From NCBI GenBank assembly GCA_001600415.1, contig BCJX01000001.1, positions 1,894,040 through 1,958,039 on the forward strand: a DNA stretch of 64,000 bases, in the 5' to 3' direction. Source of the DNA: Pascua guehoae (taxonomy: Eukaryota > Basidiomycota > Tremellomycetes > Trichosporonales > Trichosporonaceae). The stretch's first letter is position 1. The number at the start of each line of letters is the position of its first letter. The translations under genes and the position numbers were made by a program. The notes beneath the pieces are model-generated. The model worked only from the letters and a program-made list of their open reading frames with translations, was not told the DNA's origin and ran no database searches. Shown one piece after another: positions 45,098-57,122 of the stretch.

Positions 45098-46561
45098 ATG
45101 ACCACCCCCAAGCTCTCAACACAAGGCAAGGCGCGCCTCGACGCGCTCCTCGCCGCGTCGGCGGACTCGGGCAAGTGGCCCGCCCTCTTCTTTGGGGCCA
45201 CCACGGCCGATGGCGAGGTCTACTTCAACTGCAGGGGCGAGCGTGTGCTAGGTGATCCGAGCAAGGGGCAGGTGGATGACAAGACTAGTAAGTGGGTCCG
45301 TAGCGTCTATCTTGGGCATATCCTGTGTGGCCTGGTCCAAACGCCTGGTCTGGTTGCAGTCGGCAGACCTTTCGTGGGATGCCCATACTCTCCCCTCTCA
45401 CGCTCCGTCTCCAGCGGTCCCGGTTGCTCACTGCCCAGTGCTCCAGCTCTACTCGATGACGAAGATGATCACATCCATCGCCTGCCTGCAGCTGTGGGAA
45501 CGCGGGGTCGTCGACTTTGACGACCCCTCGCTCATCGACCAGCACCTGCCCGAGCTCACGGCGCAGCCGATTTTGACGGGCTACGACAAGGACAACAACA
45601 AGTTTACCACCACGCCACGCACCCGGCCCATCACGCTGCGACACCTGCTCACGCATACGAGTGGGCTGCGGTACGGGTTCCTCTCGCCCCTCCTTGGGCA
45701 GTGGGAGGAGAGCGAGGGTGGGTGCAAGTGGCTCGGCCCTGGTGTCGACGTGGCGGCCCTTGAGCAACCCCTCTTGTTCGAACCGGGCACACACTACGGG
45801 TACGGCATCGGCCTTGACTGGGCGGGCGTACTTGTCGAGCGCTTCTCGGGACTCACGCTCGAGGAGTACTTTCACACGAACATTTTTGGGCCGATCGGGC
45901 TCACCACGGAGGATATTACGTTCCTCCCCACTGACGAAATACAAGCGCGCCTGATGCAGCTCGCTGCGCGTACCGAGGATGGCGGGCTCGCTCCCTCGGA
46001 CGGGCTGCGCAAGGTTGACGGGCTTACGCCCGCAGACGTCAAGCTCTGCCTCGGCGGGGCGGGACTTTTTGGGACTGCACGTGCGCATCTCGCTGTCCTC
46101 CGTGAAGTTCTCGCGTGCGGGAAGCGCGACGGCATCCTCACGCAGAAGGGATACGACGCGCTGTTTGCCAACGCGCTCCCGAGCCGCGGGGAGCCTTTCT
46201 CGGAGGAGATATATTCCGACCTGGCCGATATGATGGTGTTTGAAGGACTGGGCGAGGACCAATTCACCAAGACCGACAGCCAAGGGACCGGACACTCGCT
46301 TGGACTGTGCTTGACGCAACTTGACTCTGCCAATGGACGCAAGAAGGGAACTGGTTGGTGGAGTGGTGCGGCCAAGACGCGGTTCTGGATCGACCCAGTC
46401 TCGGGCATTGCGGTGAGCAAGAGTGCAGGGTGGAAACGCTCATGTATGTGCGGCATCTCATACTACAGGGTTGGTGCGGAACACAGCTTTTCGACGCGTG
46501 GAAGCCGTTTGCGGAGCTTGTGGATCAGTTTGAGCGCACACTGTACGACGCACTGGAATAG
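45098..46561 (+). CDS. beta-lactamase/transpeptidase-fold serine hydrolase
   Basis: Three exons (45098-45287, 45439-46412, 46469-46561) give 418 residues. The active-site SxxK is LYSMTK (Ser69, Lys72). The class-C type surroundings are present: RPITLRHLLTHTSGLRYG, the YGYGIGLDWAG segment at the Tyr motif position, and GLFGTARAHLAVL. The C-terminal exon (GWCGTQLFDAWKPFAELV) completes the family fold. Fungal relatives are cytosolic esterases or lovastatin-LovD-like acyltransferases; they are not antibiotic-resistance enzymes. No signal peptide is visible. The intron between exons 2 and 3 is 56 bases. The neighbour on the left is a divergent alpha/beta hydrolase. Confidence 0.88.
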
Positions 46562-46880
46562 GGGACGGTCGCAGGTTTTGAAGGACATGACGGAATTAGT
46601 CGTGTAGAAAGTGTATGTAGTGACGAGGGAAGGGGAACTTGTTATGGGTACTGAATGTGAACTCGGAGCGTCAGCGATCCTGGTACGTGCGTTTAGCGTG
46701 ACTACCTACTCATGGGTCAGGGGTTGATAAGGCGATGCAGAAATGCACGGAGGGGAGGGTGGAATCTTGACAAGCCTTGCAACTGGAGGTCACAAGGTCG
46801 ATGCAAGAACATCGTGACGGTTGCGGATGCGGATGAGGGATAGCTGCTGTGTGCTCGTGGCGTAGAATGGTGGGTTTTGT
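46562..46880. other. intergenic between convergent genes
   Basis: About 320 bp between two stop codons. Nothing notable is visible. Confidence 0.6.
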
Positions 46881-48010
46881 CTAGTTGCCCCTAGTCTCGA
46901 GGTTGTACTCGCGGATGCCGATGGCGGCGATATAGCTGGCCTTCGAGCAGAAGTTGAGCGAGTTGCGGACGAGTTGGTCCACGCTGTCGGGATCACCACC
47001 TCCCACGATGTCCTTCAGCATCGTTACGAAGTAGTTTTCGACATGGGAGTTGATAAGCGATTTGTGGGGCACGTCGCGAACTTTGAACAGCCTGCCGACA
47101 GCGTTTTCCATGTTGACAAAGATGAACTAGGGTCAGCTGAGAACCAGGGTCATGCGTCCAACCCTCCCACCTTGATTTGCGGAACGGATACGGCCATGTA
47201 CTTGATCAAAGGTTCGAAAATTGTCGGGACGAAGGGCCGGTCAGGGTCCGGCATGTCTGGTGCAAAGGAACGAGACTGTGGGTCTTTGTTGACTCGGTGA
47301 GATCGGTGATATGTGAAGACAACTTCGCGAAGTGAGGCGGGCCAGATCATCACTGACCGCGTTTTGAATCGAGTCTCCAAAAGCCCTTTGCCTCCGTCAT
47401 AAATAGCAACGATGAGCTTCTTTACCCCAGGTTGCAACGGACCGAGAGTGATATAGAGGGGAGAAAGCGGGCCTCGCACAGTGGCAAGTATTGAGACGCG
47501 GTTGGAGCAAACGGGAGCCGCCCACAGTGTCTCAGCCGTTGGAGCGACGATATGCCTCACGATCTCGACGTTGTTCAGTCCGCGAAACTGGACGTAGCCG
47601 CTCCCGATCGGATCGCCGGATCTGAACGTGTAGTTGCCATCCCGGCTAGACGGCATAGACTGGATATCAATCACCCTCACTTTGCTGAGGATCCGTGCGT
47701 ATCGCGCCTGGGAGGCAGCTGTAAGACTTGACCCACTCCCCTCACTCATCTTGGGCCCAGGTACCAAAGGGAAGTAAGGTTTATCCCTGCTAACCATTCG
47801 AAACTCCATTGGCATGCCGCGAGCACGAGTCAATGTTGGGCGAATGTTGACATGACGGGCAAAAATGGAGTCGGCCTTGTCTTCCCAGTCCTTGCACACC
47901 GTGCGCAGCGCCAGAAGCGCTTTATAATCGGCGTTTGCAAAGATCAGGTCGATGATGTATGGGAAAAACGCCGCGGGGATAGTCACGCGAGGAGTCGGTC
48001 CTTCAGCCAT
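46881..48010 (-). CDS. F-box-like protein of unknown function
   Basis: Two exons (48010-47171 and 47126-46881) give 361 residues. The N-terminus IPAAFFPYIIDLIFANADYK, then ALLALRTVCKDWEDKADSI, has the spacing of an F-box: a Pro-bearing first helix followed by a L-R-x-V-C-K-x-W second helix. The rest contains beta-strand and helix pairs such as KVRVIDIQS, FRGLNNVEIVRHI, SLREVVFTYH and a C-terminal helix (SYIAAIGIREYNLETRG). These look like irregular leucine-rich strands, as in lineage-expanded F-box-like families of tremellomycete yeasts. The domain is short and not certain. If right, it would recruit a target to an SCF ubiquitin ligase. The 44-base intron keeps the frame. Confidence 0.65.
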
Positions 48011-48671
48011 GTTGTGCAAAAGGTAAGGGGGGTGGATGCTGGAAAGAGTGAGGACAAGGTCGATGCGAAGGGCGAGGCGAGCTGAGTTGGAGAGGGGTTG
48101 ATCCAAGAGAACTCGAAGAAGAAGAAGAGAAGTGGAGGATGTGGGGGTTGGGAGTTTGTGGGTTGGGGATCCAATGTCGTGATTGTAGAGAGTAGTGGGG
48201 GTGCGAAGGGTTGGGTCAAGGCAAATGCGCAGAGTAGGCAACGCGATGTGGGCAGCACGATCGCACGATGGTCCAATGGGTGTAATGGTGTGGTGGTCAA
48301 CGTGGTGCAGGCGGTGCAGGCGGTGCAAGCGGTGCAGGCGGTGCAGGGCGATGCAGGGCATAGGAGCGTGCGTGCGCGTGTGCATCGAGTTGCATGGCCT
48401 GCATGGATCCATCGAGGTGGGTACTGGGTGCTTTTTGACATTGGGGACATGGTTCGCTTTTGTACCGTACTTTTGTTGACAAGTTGACACATGGCCTCCA
48501 TGACGTCAATTTTCAAGATTACGTAAAGAGCAACCCAAGCGGAATCAAAATGTTTGCTCACAAGCCGCCTTCTGACGTCCATGAGAATGCAAGCTCATCT
48601 GAAAGTTTGCCCAGCAACCACAAGACACGCTCACCAGCGCGTATACCAACACCAACACCAACACCGGCACC
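48011..48671. other. divergent promoter of F-box-like and NOP12 genes
   Basis: This 660-bp region holds a GAAGAAGAAG purine run (48114-48130) and a 9-bp GCGGTGCAG minisatellite (48304-48347). A typical CACCAACACCAACACC leader precedes the NOP12 start. Confidence 0.6.
48304..48347. repeat. 9-bp GCGGTGCAG minisatellite
   Basis: About five tandem nonamers with one A/G difference lie in the F-box/NOP12 intergenic region. Confidence 0.85.
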
Positions 48672-50674
48672 ATGGCAAAGAAGGACAAGGTACCTCTCCC
48701 CGACTCGAAGAAGCGCAAGCACAAGGCAGATGCTGCCACTGCAAAGGCCGAGGCGGCAGCTGCGGCTGCCACTGCCACAGCCTCGTCGGGCGGCTTCTCG
48801 CTCTTCGGAGGCGGCAAGGACGCCGACCTGAACAACCTGTTCAGCAAGAGCGTGAGTTGGATTAGGATGCGACAGAAAGTGGAGGAACATATATGACTGA
48901 CTCATAGGCATCATTTGCACGTGAACCTGTCGTTCCAATTGCGAGCTCGTCCAGGGCAGTCGTGGCACCAGTCGAGCCAGTCGAGGCTGCCCAGCCGGCG
49001 ACGAAGAAGGCGCGCAAGGAGAAGAAGGCGAACAAGGCCAAGGGCAAGGCTGTGGAGGTGGTTGCTGAGGCTGAGGCTGAGGACGGTGACGTTGAGATGG
49101 AGGCCGAGAGTGAAGCAGCCGAGAAGGAGGAAGACGGCGATGCCGAGGCTGGCTCGGACGCCGAGTCGGACTCGTCTGCTGATCTCGTCCACGAGAGCCT
49201 CAAGTCGCCCTCGGAGAAGAAGAAGCGGGCGAACGCGGGACAGACCCAAAAGTACACGCCTCCGGGCGAGACCCAGGCGGATCGCGACAGGAGGACGGTG
49301 TTTGTTGGCAACCTGGCGATCGAGACGGCAAAGTCCAAGGTGAGTGGAGGTTTGTGGCGACGTGGGTTTGTGCTGACTGTTTAGTCTGCACTGAGCCAGT
49401 TGCGTGCGCATCTCATTACATTCGCTCCCTCGGCCAAGATTGAGTCGGTGCGCTTCCGCTCAGTTGCGCTGGCGGCGCCCACTGCGCCACTACCTGGAGA
49501 AGGCGAGGACGAGAAGGAGGGTGCGAAGCGTGCACGGCGTGAAAAGGAGCGTGCGGCGGCGTGGCGTGAATCGCAGCTGGACCCCACGAGCGCAGTGGGT
49601 GGCGCCGGTAACCGCCGTGGTGACGATGAGGTTGCCGACAAGTCCAAGAGCTTCCTGGACACCAAGGGCAAGCGCAAGGTGGCATTCATCAAGAAGGAGG
49701 TGAGTGGCCGCTGCGGCTTGGAGGTGGATCATCGCCTGACAGAATAGTTCCATGAGGAGGCATCCTCGTGCAACGCATACGTCGTATTTGCACACCCGCA
49801 CCCGGACCGGCCCAAGAACGTGGCGCCGATTCTGGACCCATTCGAGGCGGTCGAAAAGGTGCTGTCTGCGAACGGCTCAACGTTCATGGAGCGCACGATC
49901 CGTGTGGACCGTGTCCGTCTTCCGTCATCGGTGGGGTTGGCAACTGCTGTCACCGCGCTGAGCAAGCGCGATGCATGGCTGCCGAGCGGGACAGACCCGA
50001 AGAAGAGTCTCTTTGTGGGCGGTCTCGACTACGCTGCCAAGGACGAGGATGTCCGTGCATTCTTCGAGGCACTTGTTGTCGCAGAGCGTGGCCAGCCTGG
50101 CGAGCAAGGCCACCCCCACTGGGTCACCGACGTCCGTATCGTCCGCGACAAGGACACCCAAATGGGCAAGGGCTTTGGCTATGTGCACTTGATCGACCGC
50201 GAGAGCGCCGATGAGCTCATTGCCCTGCCCTCTGCCAAGCTCAAGTTTGCCAAGCGTCCTGTCCGTGTGCAGCCTTGCAAGACGCTGCCGCCCAACGCAC
50301 GCAGCCGAGCCGCCGCTTCTGCTTCCTCGACCCCCGCCTCCGCCACGGGCAAGGGCAAGGACGCCACCGGTGGCCCCAAGAAGCGCGCCGCCCCCGCCGG
50401 TCCCATCCCGCGCGGCAACCCCAAGCTCGGCGAGAAGATCAAGGATCTGTCCAAGGAGGAGCGCAAGGTGGTCAAGGCGACAGACGCAGAGAGGCAGGCT
50501 CGCCGTCTTGCAAAGAAGCAGGCAAAGGTCGCCGCCGCCCACCGCGAGACTGGCGCCGTCAGCCTTGCTGCTACAAAGGCCGACAAGAAGCGTGCGGCCA
50601 AGAACGTCAAGGCCAAGGGTGGAAGGAAACGCAGTGAAAACGCCCTGGCCAAGATGAAGGGGCAGCGTTCCTAA
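48672..50674 (+). CDS. NOP12: nucleolar RNA-binding protein Nop12/RBM34
   Basis: Four exons (48672-48851, 48908-49339, 49385-49699, 49748-50674) give 617 residues, all in phase. The N-terminus is Lys/Ala-rich with an FSLFGGG motif, then a long acidic (EAEAEDGDVEMEAES) and basic stretch. Two RRMs follow: the first has RNP2 RTVFVGNLAI (about residue 189) with a long Lys/Arg insert and a late RNP1-like CNAYVVF; the second has KSLFVGGLDY (about 396) and KGFGYVHLID as RNP1. A basic tail ends in KRSENALAKMKGQRS. This order is that of Nop12 (RBM34 in animals), needed for 5.8S/25S pre-rRNA processing in yeast. The many Lys-Arg clusters should localise it to the nucleolus. Confidence 0.93.
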
Positions 50675-51417
50675 GCAAGGGGGGATCTGTCCGATGTTGT
50701 TGACGATGTCTGGTGACGGAGGATTCCGTCTTTCATTTGCCAGGGGAGGCACGAGAGACGGGATGCGAACATAGAGTGTGGGGCGAGACCGCCTTGGGGG
50801 CCGGGTCATACAGTCGTCCCTTGGATGGAGGGAGGTTGTTTTGATGCATTTAGTAATGTAGGGGCTTGATGGCGATGCTGGTGGTGTTTGGCCGAGACGG
50901 CAAGGAGCGGTGCCTGGCCCAGTAGCCTTGGGATAGCGGCTGCAAAGGCATGCAAAGGCGAAACGACGGAGATCAGGGGGTGGTAGTGTCGTAGTACAGT
51001 AGACAAAACTTGCTTGGGTCTCGGGCGGCATAGTCCAAACAGGTGCGATCTACCGGAACCGCTGCTGTAAGCTGTGCCGTCCCAAGAGGAGAGCTTGGAT
51101 ACGGGGCCATCGGCCATCATGCCAGGCGGTGCATTCAAACATAGTGCCAGGCACTGCATGCACTGCAGCTTGCGGGAGGCGCGCAGCAGCAAGACGACGT
51201 TAACAGAGAGACAGAGTTGAAAGCAATAATACAAAAGAGTAATAATAGCGGCTGGGGTGCGACCGCCGCCACACGACCCAAAGGCCAAAACAGGTGGATT
51301 GTCCAAACCTTATTGTGTCATTCGGGAAGGCCAGGTTATCCCATCGCCCCCTCCCCTTTGTCAAACCTCCAATCTGACTTGTCTTCTCCAACATTGTCTC
51401 TCTATCCACCCCCGCTC
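50675..51417. other. intergenic, upstream of the Uds1-type gene
   Basis: Tandem-gene spacer of 740 bp. It must hold the NOP12 3' UTR and the Uds1 promoter. No gene is visible. Confidence 0.6.
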
Positions 51418-54400
51418 ATGCCCGTCGCAATCATGAACGGCCCCGGCACGTCCTTTCCCGGGGGGAAGATGAGCAAGGCGGCCTTTTTTCGCCAGGCCGC
51501 AAGCCCTATCCGCACCGCTTTTGGTAGCGTGACGAACGGCACCGACACGAGCAGTGGCAAGTACGGGGACCGTGATGGTCGCAATGGTCGCGCAAACGGC
51601 TACCACGACCACAACAGCGGTATGAACAAGAGCAGCAGCTACAGCCACAACCTGAACCAAACGCCTGGGAGCGCCACATCTGCTCGTCAAGGGGTCGGGA
51701 TGCAGGCGAGTGAGTCGAGCCACAATCTCAGCACGGGGCGCTGGGGTGAACCCTCACCACCACCCCCGCACCCCAACTCGAGCGTGGGCATGGACCGTAC
51801 GGCAAGCTTCAACCCTCCGACCCCTGTGTCGGACAGTGGCCAGAATTCGAGCAGGCCGTCTGGGGCCAGGGACCCAAGTTCAACGTCACACCGACAGCCT
51901 TCATCACGCAAGGCGCCGTTTGCGGACGACGCATCGCAATCTTCATCTCGCACGCGAACACCCAACGCGTCGACCATCAACGGCTCGGCGGCCCATCCAA
52001 ACATGTCGCTGTCGCGGTCCGTAGGGTCCATGGGCTCGACAGACGACGACGACCGCCTGTCCCCCGTCCGCTTCGAGTCGCGCTCGGTGGCCACCACTGC
52101 ATCGGCGTCGACATTGAGGTCCAGGGGACCCGGGTACTCGCCCTCGGACGACCGCGACGACCGGTTCACCATGGCGCCTCCAATGTCGAGCCGGAGCCGG
52201 TCGCGAACACACCGCGACGACATTCGAATCGCGCGCGCCGCGCTCGTGTCCCCGCCCCCGCATGTGCGTAGTGCGCCGACGGGGGACAGTCACGAGAGCG
52301 GCGCGAGTGGCACGAGTGGGACGAGCGGTGTCACCAACAACTCGAGCCTCATCTCCCCCTTCTCCGCCACTACGATCAATACGGCCGCAACGAGCGTGCT
52401 GGGACACGGGCACCAGGTGTACGCGACACCCACGATTGCGCAGGACGAAATGCACCTTGCCCTCTTGGCGAGCCAGGCAGCTGTCGACTGTGGCTCGCTC
52501 CCGATGGCGTCCTGGGACGTGGTCGAGGACTGGAAAAAGGAGCTCTCAGTCCTTTCCACCCGGCTCGAGGCGTTGCAAGCCCGCCATCAGCGTGAGGTCA
52601 AGATCCTCATGGCTGCAAGGACGCTACAGAAGCTCAACGAGTCGCACAAGCGGTACGTCATCAAGGGGAACAATAACGACCAAGGTTGCTGACACGGCAC
52701 AGATTGTCGAAACAGACAATGGAGAGCCTCGAGCAGTCTGAAAAGCGCGTGGAAAGTGCAGAAAAGGTGGGTTTCATTTCAACTGTGTGCACCTCAGGCT
52801 GACAATGGCAGGAGGTGCTGGTGTTGCGCGACCGCGAGGCGACTCTCCGCCGCCAGCTCATGGAACATTGGGGCGGCGTCATGGCGTGGGAGGTACGGCG
52901 GCTTGAGCGCGTGGCGTCCGAGTCGGCCGTGCGGTACGAGATGCAGGCGCGGGCGATTGAGAATGCGCAAGAACGCGAGGCGACGCTGGTGGGACACTTG
53001 ACCGAGCTCGAGTTGCGCCAGGACGAGATTGAAGGTCCAAATCGCCAACGCGCCGCTGAGACGGAGCGCGAGCTCGAGGACATGCAAGCGCATTGCCGGC
53101 AACTCGAGGCTGAGCGCGACCGGCACGCGGCGCGCGTGCACGAACTCGAGACACAGCACAGCCGCGGATTGGGCGACGCTGCGGCCGAGCGGGATCAGCT
53201 CAGCAGCCGCGTCCAGGAGCTCGAGACTGACCGCGAGCGCCGCGTGGGGCGGATAGCCGAACTCGAGGACATGGTGCTCGAGATGGGACGGCGAGAACGC
53301 GCGCTCGAAGACGATGCGCGCGGGTTTGGCGACGAACGAGAACGTCTCGCGCGCCTCGACCAGGAGCGCGCCGCGTGGGAGGAGGAGCGCGCACGGTTTG
53401 CAGCCGAGCGCGAGCAGTGGAAGGCGCGCGAGCAGGAGTGGGAGACGGAGCGTGCAACAAGGTCGCGCGACCTGGATACCCATACCGCCGACCGCGGCGC
53501 GTGGGAGACGGAGCGCGAGACGCTTGTCTCAGAGCACAGCCGTGTACAGAGCGAGCACAAGCAGCTTGCGAGTGTCCTCGATGCGCTGCGGGTCGAGCAC
53601 ACGCGCACGACCGACGACCTCAAGAACATCCGTGCAGAGCACGCAACAGTTGCCGACGAGCATGCCCAAATGGCCGAGGAGCTCAATGTCCTGCGTTCAA
53701 AGTATGCCCAAGCCACTCGCGAGCTCGACGCATTGCGCGCCACACAGGAACGCGTTACTGGCGAAATGGGCGCAGCAGCCACAGAGACCCAGAGGCTGCA
53801 AGACGAGCTGGCGGCTGCGCACGCCGACCGCGCGGGGTTACTCGAGCAGATGAACGACCTGAACCTCCAACGCAGCGGCATGGCCGACGCGTCACGTGAG
53901 AACAAGGAGCGCTCGGCGCGCTTGGGCTCGACTCTCGGCGCTCTCCTCGGAAGGAGCGGCAGCATCGACGAGTCTCAACACGCCGACGCGCTCGAAGAGG
54001 TGCGCGCACTCCTTGCCCAAAAGGAGGACGAGATCGCAGAGCTCCGCGACGAGCTGCGCGAGGTCAACGACGGCCACGCCCGAGAGGTCCAGCGCATTGC
54101 AGCGGACCGTGACGCGCGCAAAGCGGAAGTGGAGCGCGCTGCGCGGCACGCTGCCGAGGTCGAGACACGCGTCTCGGAGCTCGAGTACCAGCTGCAGGAC
54201 AAGGAGGCACAGGGCGCCCGCCTTGCCGACCTCGAACGCCAGCTGCAAGACAAGGAAGCGCAGGCTGCCCGTCTTGTTGACCTTGAGCGCCAGGTGCAAG
54301 ACAAGGAGGCGCAAGCCGCCCGCCTTGCCGACCTCGAACGTCAGCTGCAGGAAAAAGAGGCCCAGTCTGCACGAGTCACCGACCTCCAGCGCCAGGTCCA

Positions 54401-55550
54401 GGACAAGGAGACGCAAGCTGCCCGCCTCGCCGACCTGCAACGCAAGTTGCTCCACCAGGACGAGCAGGCACGGCAACTGGCCGACCTCCGGCGGCAGGTG
54501 CAGGACAAGGACGACGAGATTACCGCGCTCAACCTGCGCGCGGATGTGGCAGAAAAGATCCGCGAACAGGCAACCGCAAAGGCCATGTCCATGACGTCGC
54601 CCTCGACCAATGCCGCACTCGAGTCCAAGGCTTCCGCGCTCGAGGCCGAGCTTGCAAGGACAAACGATTGCCTGGCAAAGGTCTGGAGCACACTTCCAAC
54701 GCCGACGGCGCGCGCCGACGCGGGCTTATCGGGCAAGCGCGTGACGTCTCCCAACTCGACGGTCAACTTTGCCGCCATTCAGCGCATGTATAATGGACCC
54801 GCAAGCCCAACAGCCGCCAAGGACACATACGCCGGTGTCGACGCGCTCGCGGAGCGCATCGGCGGGATCATCCAGGACGGGCGCCTCATGGCGGAGCGCA
54901 TGGCCAAGATGGACGTTGAAAAGGAACGCCACAAGGCGAATGCGGCAAAGGCCGCAAAGCTCGTCGAGAACAGCAGGTCGAGTCTCGAGACGTACCAAAA
55001 GTGAGTGGGAGGCGCGCCTGGGCCACAGACACTGGCTTCGAGATTCAAACACTTGCACACTGGCTACAAACACTAACACTGCAGGCAAGTGCGCGAGCTC
55101 CAGGAACGCTTAAAGGAACAGCGCGAGTCGCCCGATACCCACGGCGAGCTCGAGACGCTCCGCAACGACCTGGTCGACGCGCGCTCCCAGCTTGCCGACG
55201 CGCACAACGACTACCACGCGCTCGAGTCGCAGCTCGCAGCCCAGGACGCGGCGGTGCGCAAGCTCCAAGAAGCCAACGACGAGTTGTCTGCCCGTGCCCG
55301 CTCGCTCTCGGGCGAGACCGAGGTCGAGAAGCGCAAGCTGCAGCAGAAACTCCAGGGCGAGCTCGAAGAACTGCGCGCGCGCCTCAAGGCGGCCGCGGGC
55401 GAGGTCGACGACGAGCGCGCACGCGGCGCGCGCCAGCAGGAGCAGTATATCCAGATGCTCGACGAGTTTAACACGCTCCAGGCCGAAGTGCAGGGCCTCC
55501 GGCAAAAGCTCAGGAGCCGGGGTGTGAGCATGCCTGCCGGGCCAAAGTGA
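51418..55550 (+). CDS. Uds1-domain (up-regulated during septation) coiled-coil protein
   Basis: Four exons (51418-52652, 52703-52766, 52812-55000, 55085-55550) give 1,317 residues. The first about 320 residues are Ser/Asn/Thr-rich and disordered. Residues about 335-410 (MHLALLASQAAVDCGSLPM, WDVVEDWKKELSVLSTRLEA, LMAARTLQKLN) match the Uds1 domain of septation-induced fungal proteins. The remainder, to the end, is a nearly continuous coiled coil of over 850 residues rich in Glu/Arg/Ala/Leu. About residues 893-995 are six 17-residue repeats of the type QLQDKEAQAARLADLER. Such proteins are expected at the cell tip, septum or spindle pole as scaffolds. The start is the first ATG in frame after the pyrimidine-rich leader. 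It lies 743 bp after NOP12 in the same direction. Confidence 0.85.
54190..54495 (+). repeat. six 51-bp coding repeats in the Uds1-type gene
   Basis: Six in-frame 17-codon units encode QLQDKEAQGARLADLER-like sequence. The first five are close and the sixth (KLLHQDEQARQLADLRR) is diverged. Confidence 0.9.
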
Positions 55551-57122
55551 GCGGCGTGAGCGCGTGAGCGTGTGGGCTCGTGAGCAGCATGAACGACGTG
55601 ACCGGCGTGATCCCGCCACCACGGTGCTGTCGCCTACAACGTCACTGCCCACGCGACGGCCGTGCATGAGCCATGCATTGGTCATGCACTGGCTCGAAAA
55701 TGCCTGTTGCGCAGCAACACCACGTCCAGTCACCACCCCCGATCGTCAACCTCGTCGCCTCTCGATCGATCCACACGCCAGCACGCTTGGCTGGCTCATC
55801 ATCCCCTCTTGCCCCGGTGCACACTCTCCCATGCTCGTACTATCTTGAACCTCACGACCACGACATCACGTCCATCTAGTAGACTTGTAGGCTCCAGTTG
55901 TACAGTATAGAATGCAACGATGGCCAACGAAAGGCGGGAGGGCCGTCAACTGAGCACTAGTGCTGCGTGTTGTAGGAGAGCAATGCAATGAGTGCGTCGG
56001 CTCTGGGTCCATCCCAACCGCCCCCAATGCACGTCCTGCCTCAGGCTAAACGCCGAGAACGCCGAGGGCTGGGCAACGCTCCAGCAAGCTGCTAATGCAT
56101 CCTGGCCCCGCCTTGACATTGAGGCATATCACAGCGACGCAGACCGGCGTCGACGGCGTATGGAGGAAGTCGAGGGACACTGTGCGCAGGCCCCGTGAGG
56201 CCGCACACTCAAGCCGCAGGCTTGGACGGGCGTCGGCATACCCCGCCAGATCTGGCCCGTCCCAAAATTAGACCACCGTACAATCGACGACTATAACGAG
56301 TGGTCAAGCGCGGCGTACGGCCGCCCTCGTCTACCATGATGATGACGCGCGATGCGCCACGACCAGGCACGTCATCATCATCAGCCACAACCTGGCCACC
56401 TGCCAACTGCCAGCGCCGAGCACCAGAACAGACTGTAGTCTTCGGCATACGCATTTGGTCATAGTATGCTGGGCCAGCCAAGCCAAGCCCGACGTCGCCG
56501 ACAAGCCAGTGACGGAGTGCGCCAGTCCCGAATCCTGCCCAGGCGGTCACCTCTGCAAAGCGTGGCGGAATGTCCATTCCTGCACTGACGTCTTTGCTTG
56601 ACGTCGAACGTCTACAGCGTCTCCAAGGCCTACAACGTCTCCGACGTCCACAACGCCTGCAACACCTGCAACTCCTTCAGCGTCTAATCCTGACCACTGA
56701 CGCGTAGTCGATTAAACATGCCGGCCTCGCAGCTCGTAACCCCCAGCCTGCAGCTCCACCTACCAAGCTCAAGTCGACGCAGGCAAGAGCAACCACCCAG
56801 GGCTAACCATACGACCCGCGCTGCTCAGTCATTGGCACGAGCACGACGGTACCATGTCCTCCTGCAATGGCATACCCCGACGTTACCTGCCTGTGTCCAC
56901 GACACTACTGGCCCGCGTCACCACCAGAGGTATCCCACTAGAAAAGAGTCGCGTTGGTGGCGAGGCCGACTCACTCCCCCAGTCTTACACCCCTCACACC
57001 CCCTTCCTCCCCCTTTCCAAAGACCTCCTTCCGACACAGACAGCGCGCACAAGAAACCCCACTCAGTCCTCGACTCGGGCTCGAGCAAATTTTACAAAGG
57101 CCGTCCTTTTCGAGCTCGCATC
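55551..57122. other. intergenic, upstream of the invertase gene
   Basis: This is 1.57 kb, one of the longest gene-free stretches here. A short GACGTC/CAACGTCT-type repeat lies at 56588-56680. A minus-strand frame at 56577-56209 is open for 122 codons but shows no recognisable motif. The region may carry upstream control of the invertase gene. Confidence 0.55.
56588..56685. repeat. short GACGTC-CWACARCG repeats
   Basis: Imperfect tandem copies such as GACGTCTTTGCTTGACGTCG, TCTACAGCGTCTCCAAGG and CCTACAACGTCTCCGACG lie upstream of the invertase gene. Confidence 0.55.

Noticed and set aside
56209..56577. A 122-codon minus-strand frame upstream of invertase.
   Set aside because: No recognisable motif, signal peptide or splice-supported extension. 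It could be chance in GC-rich DNA.
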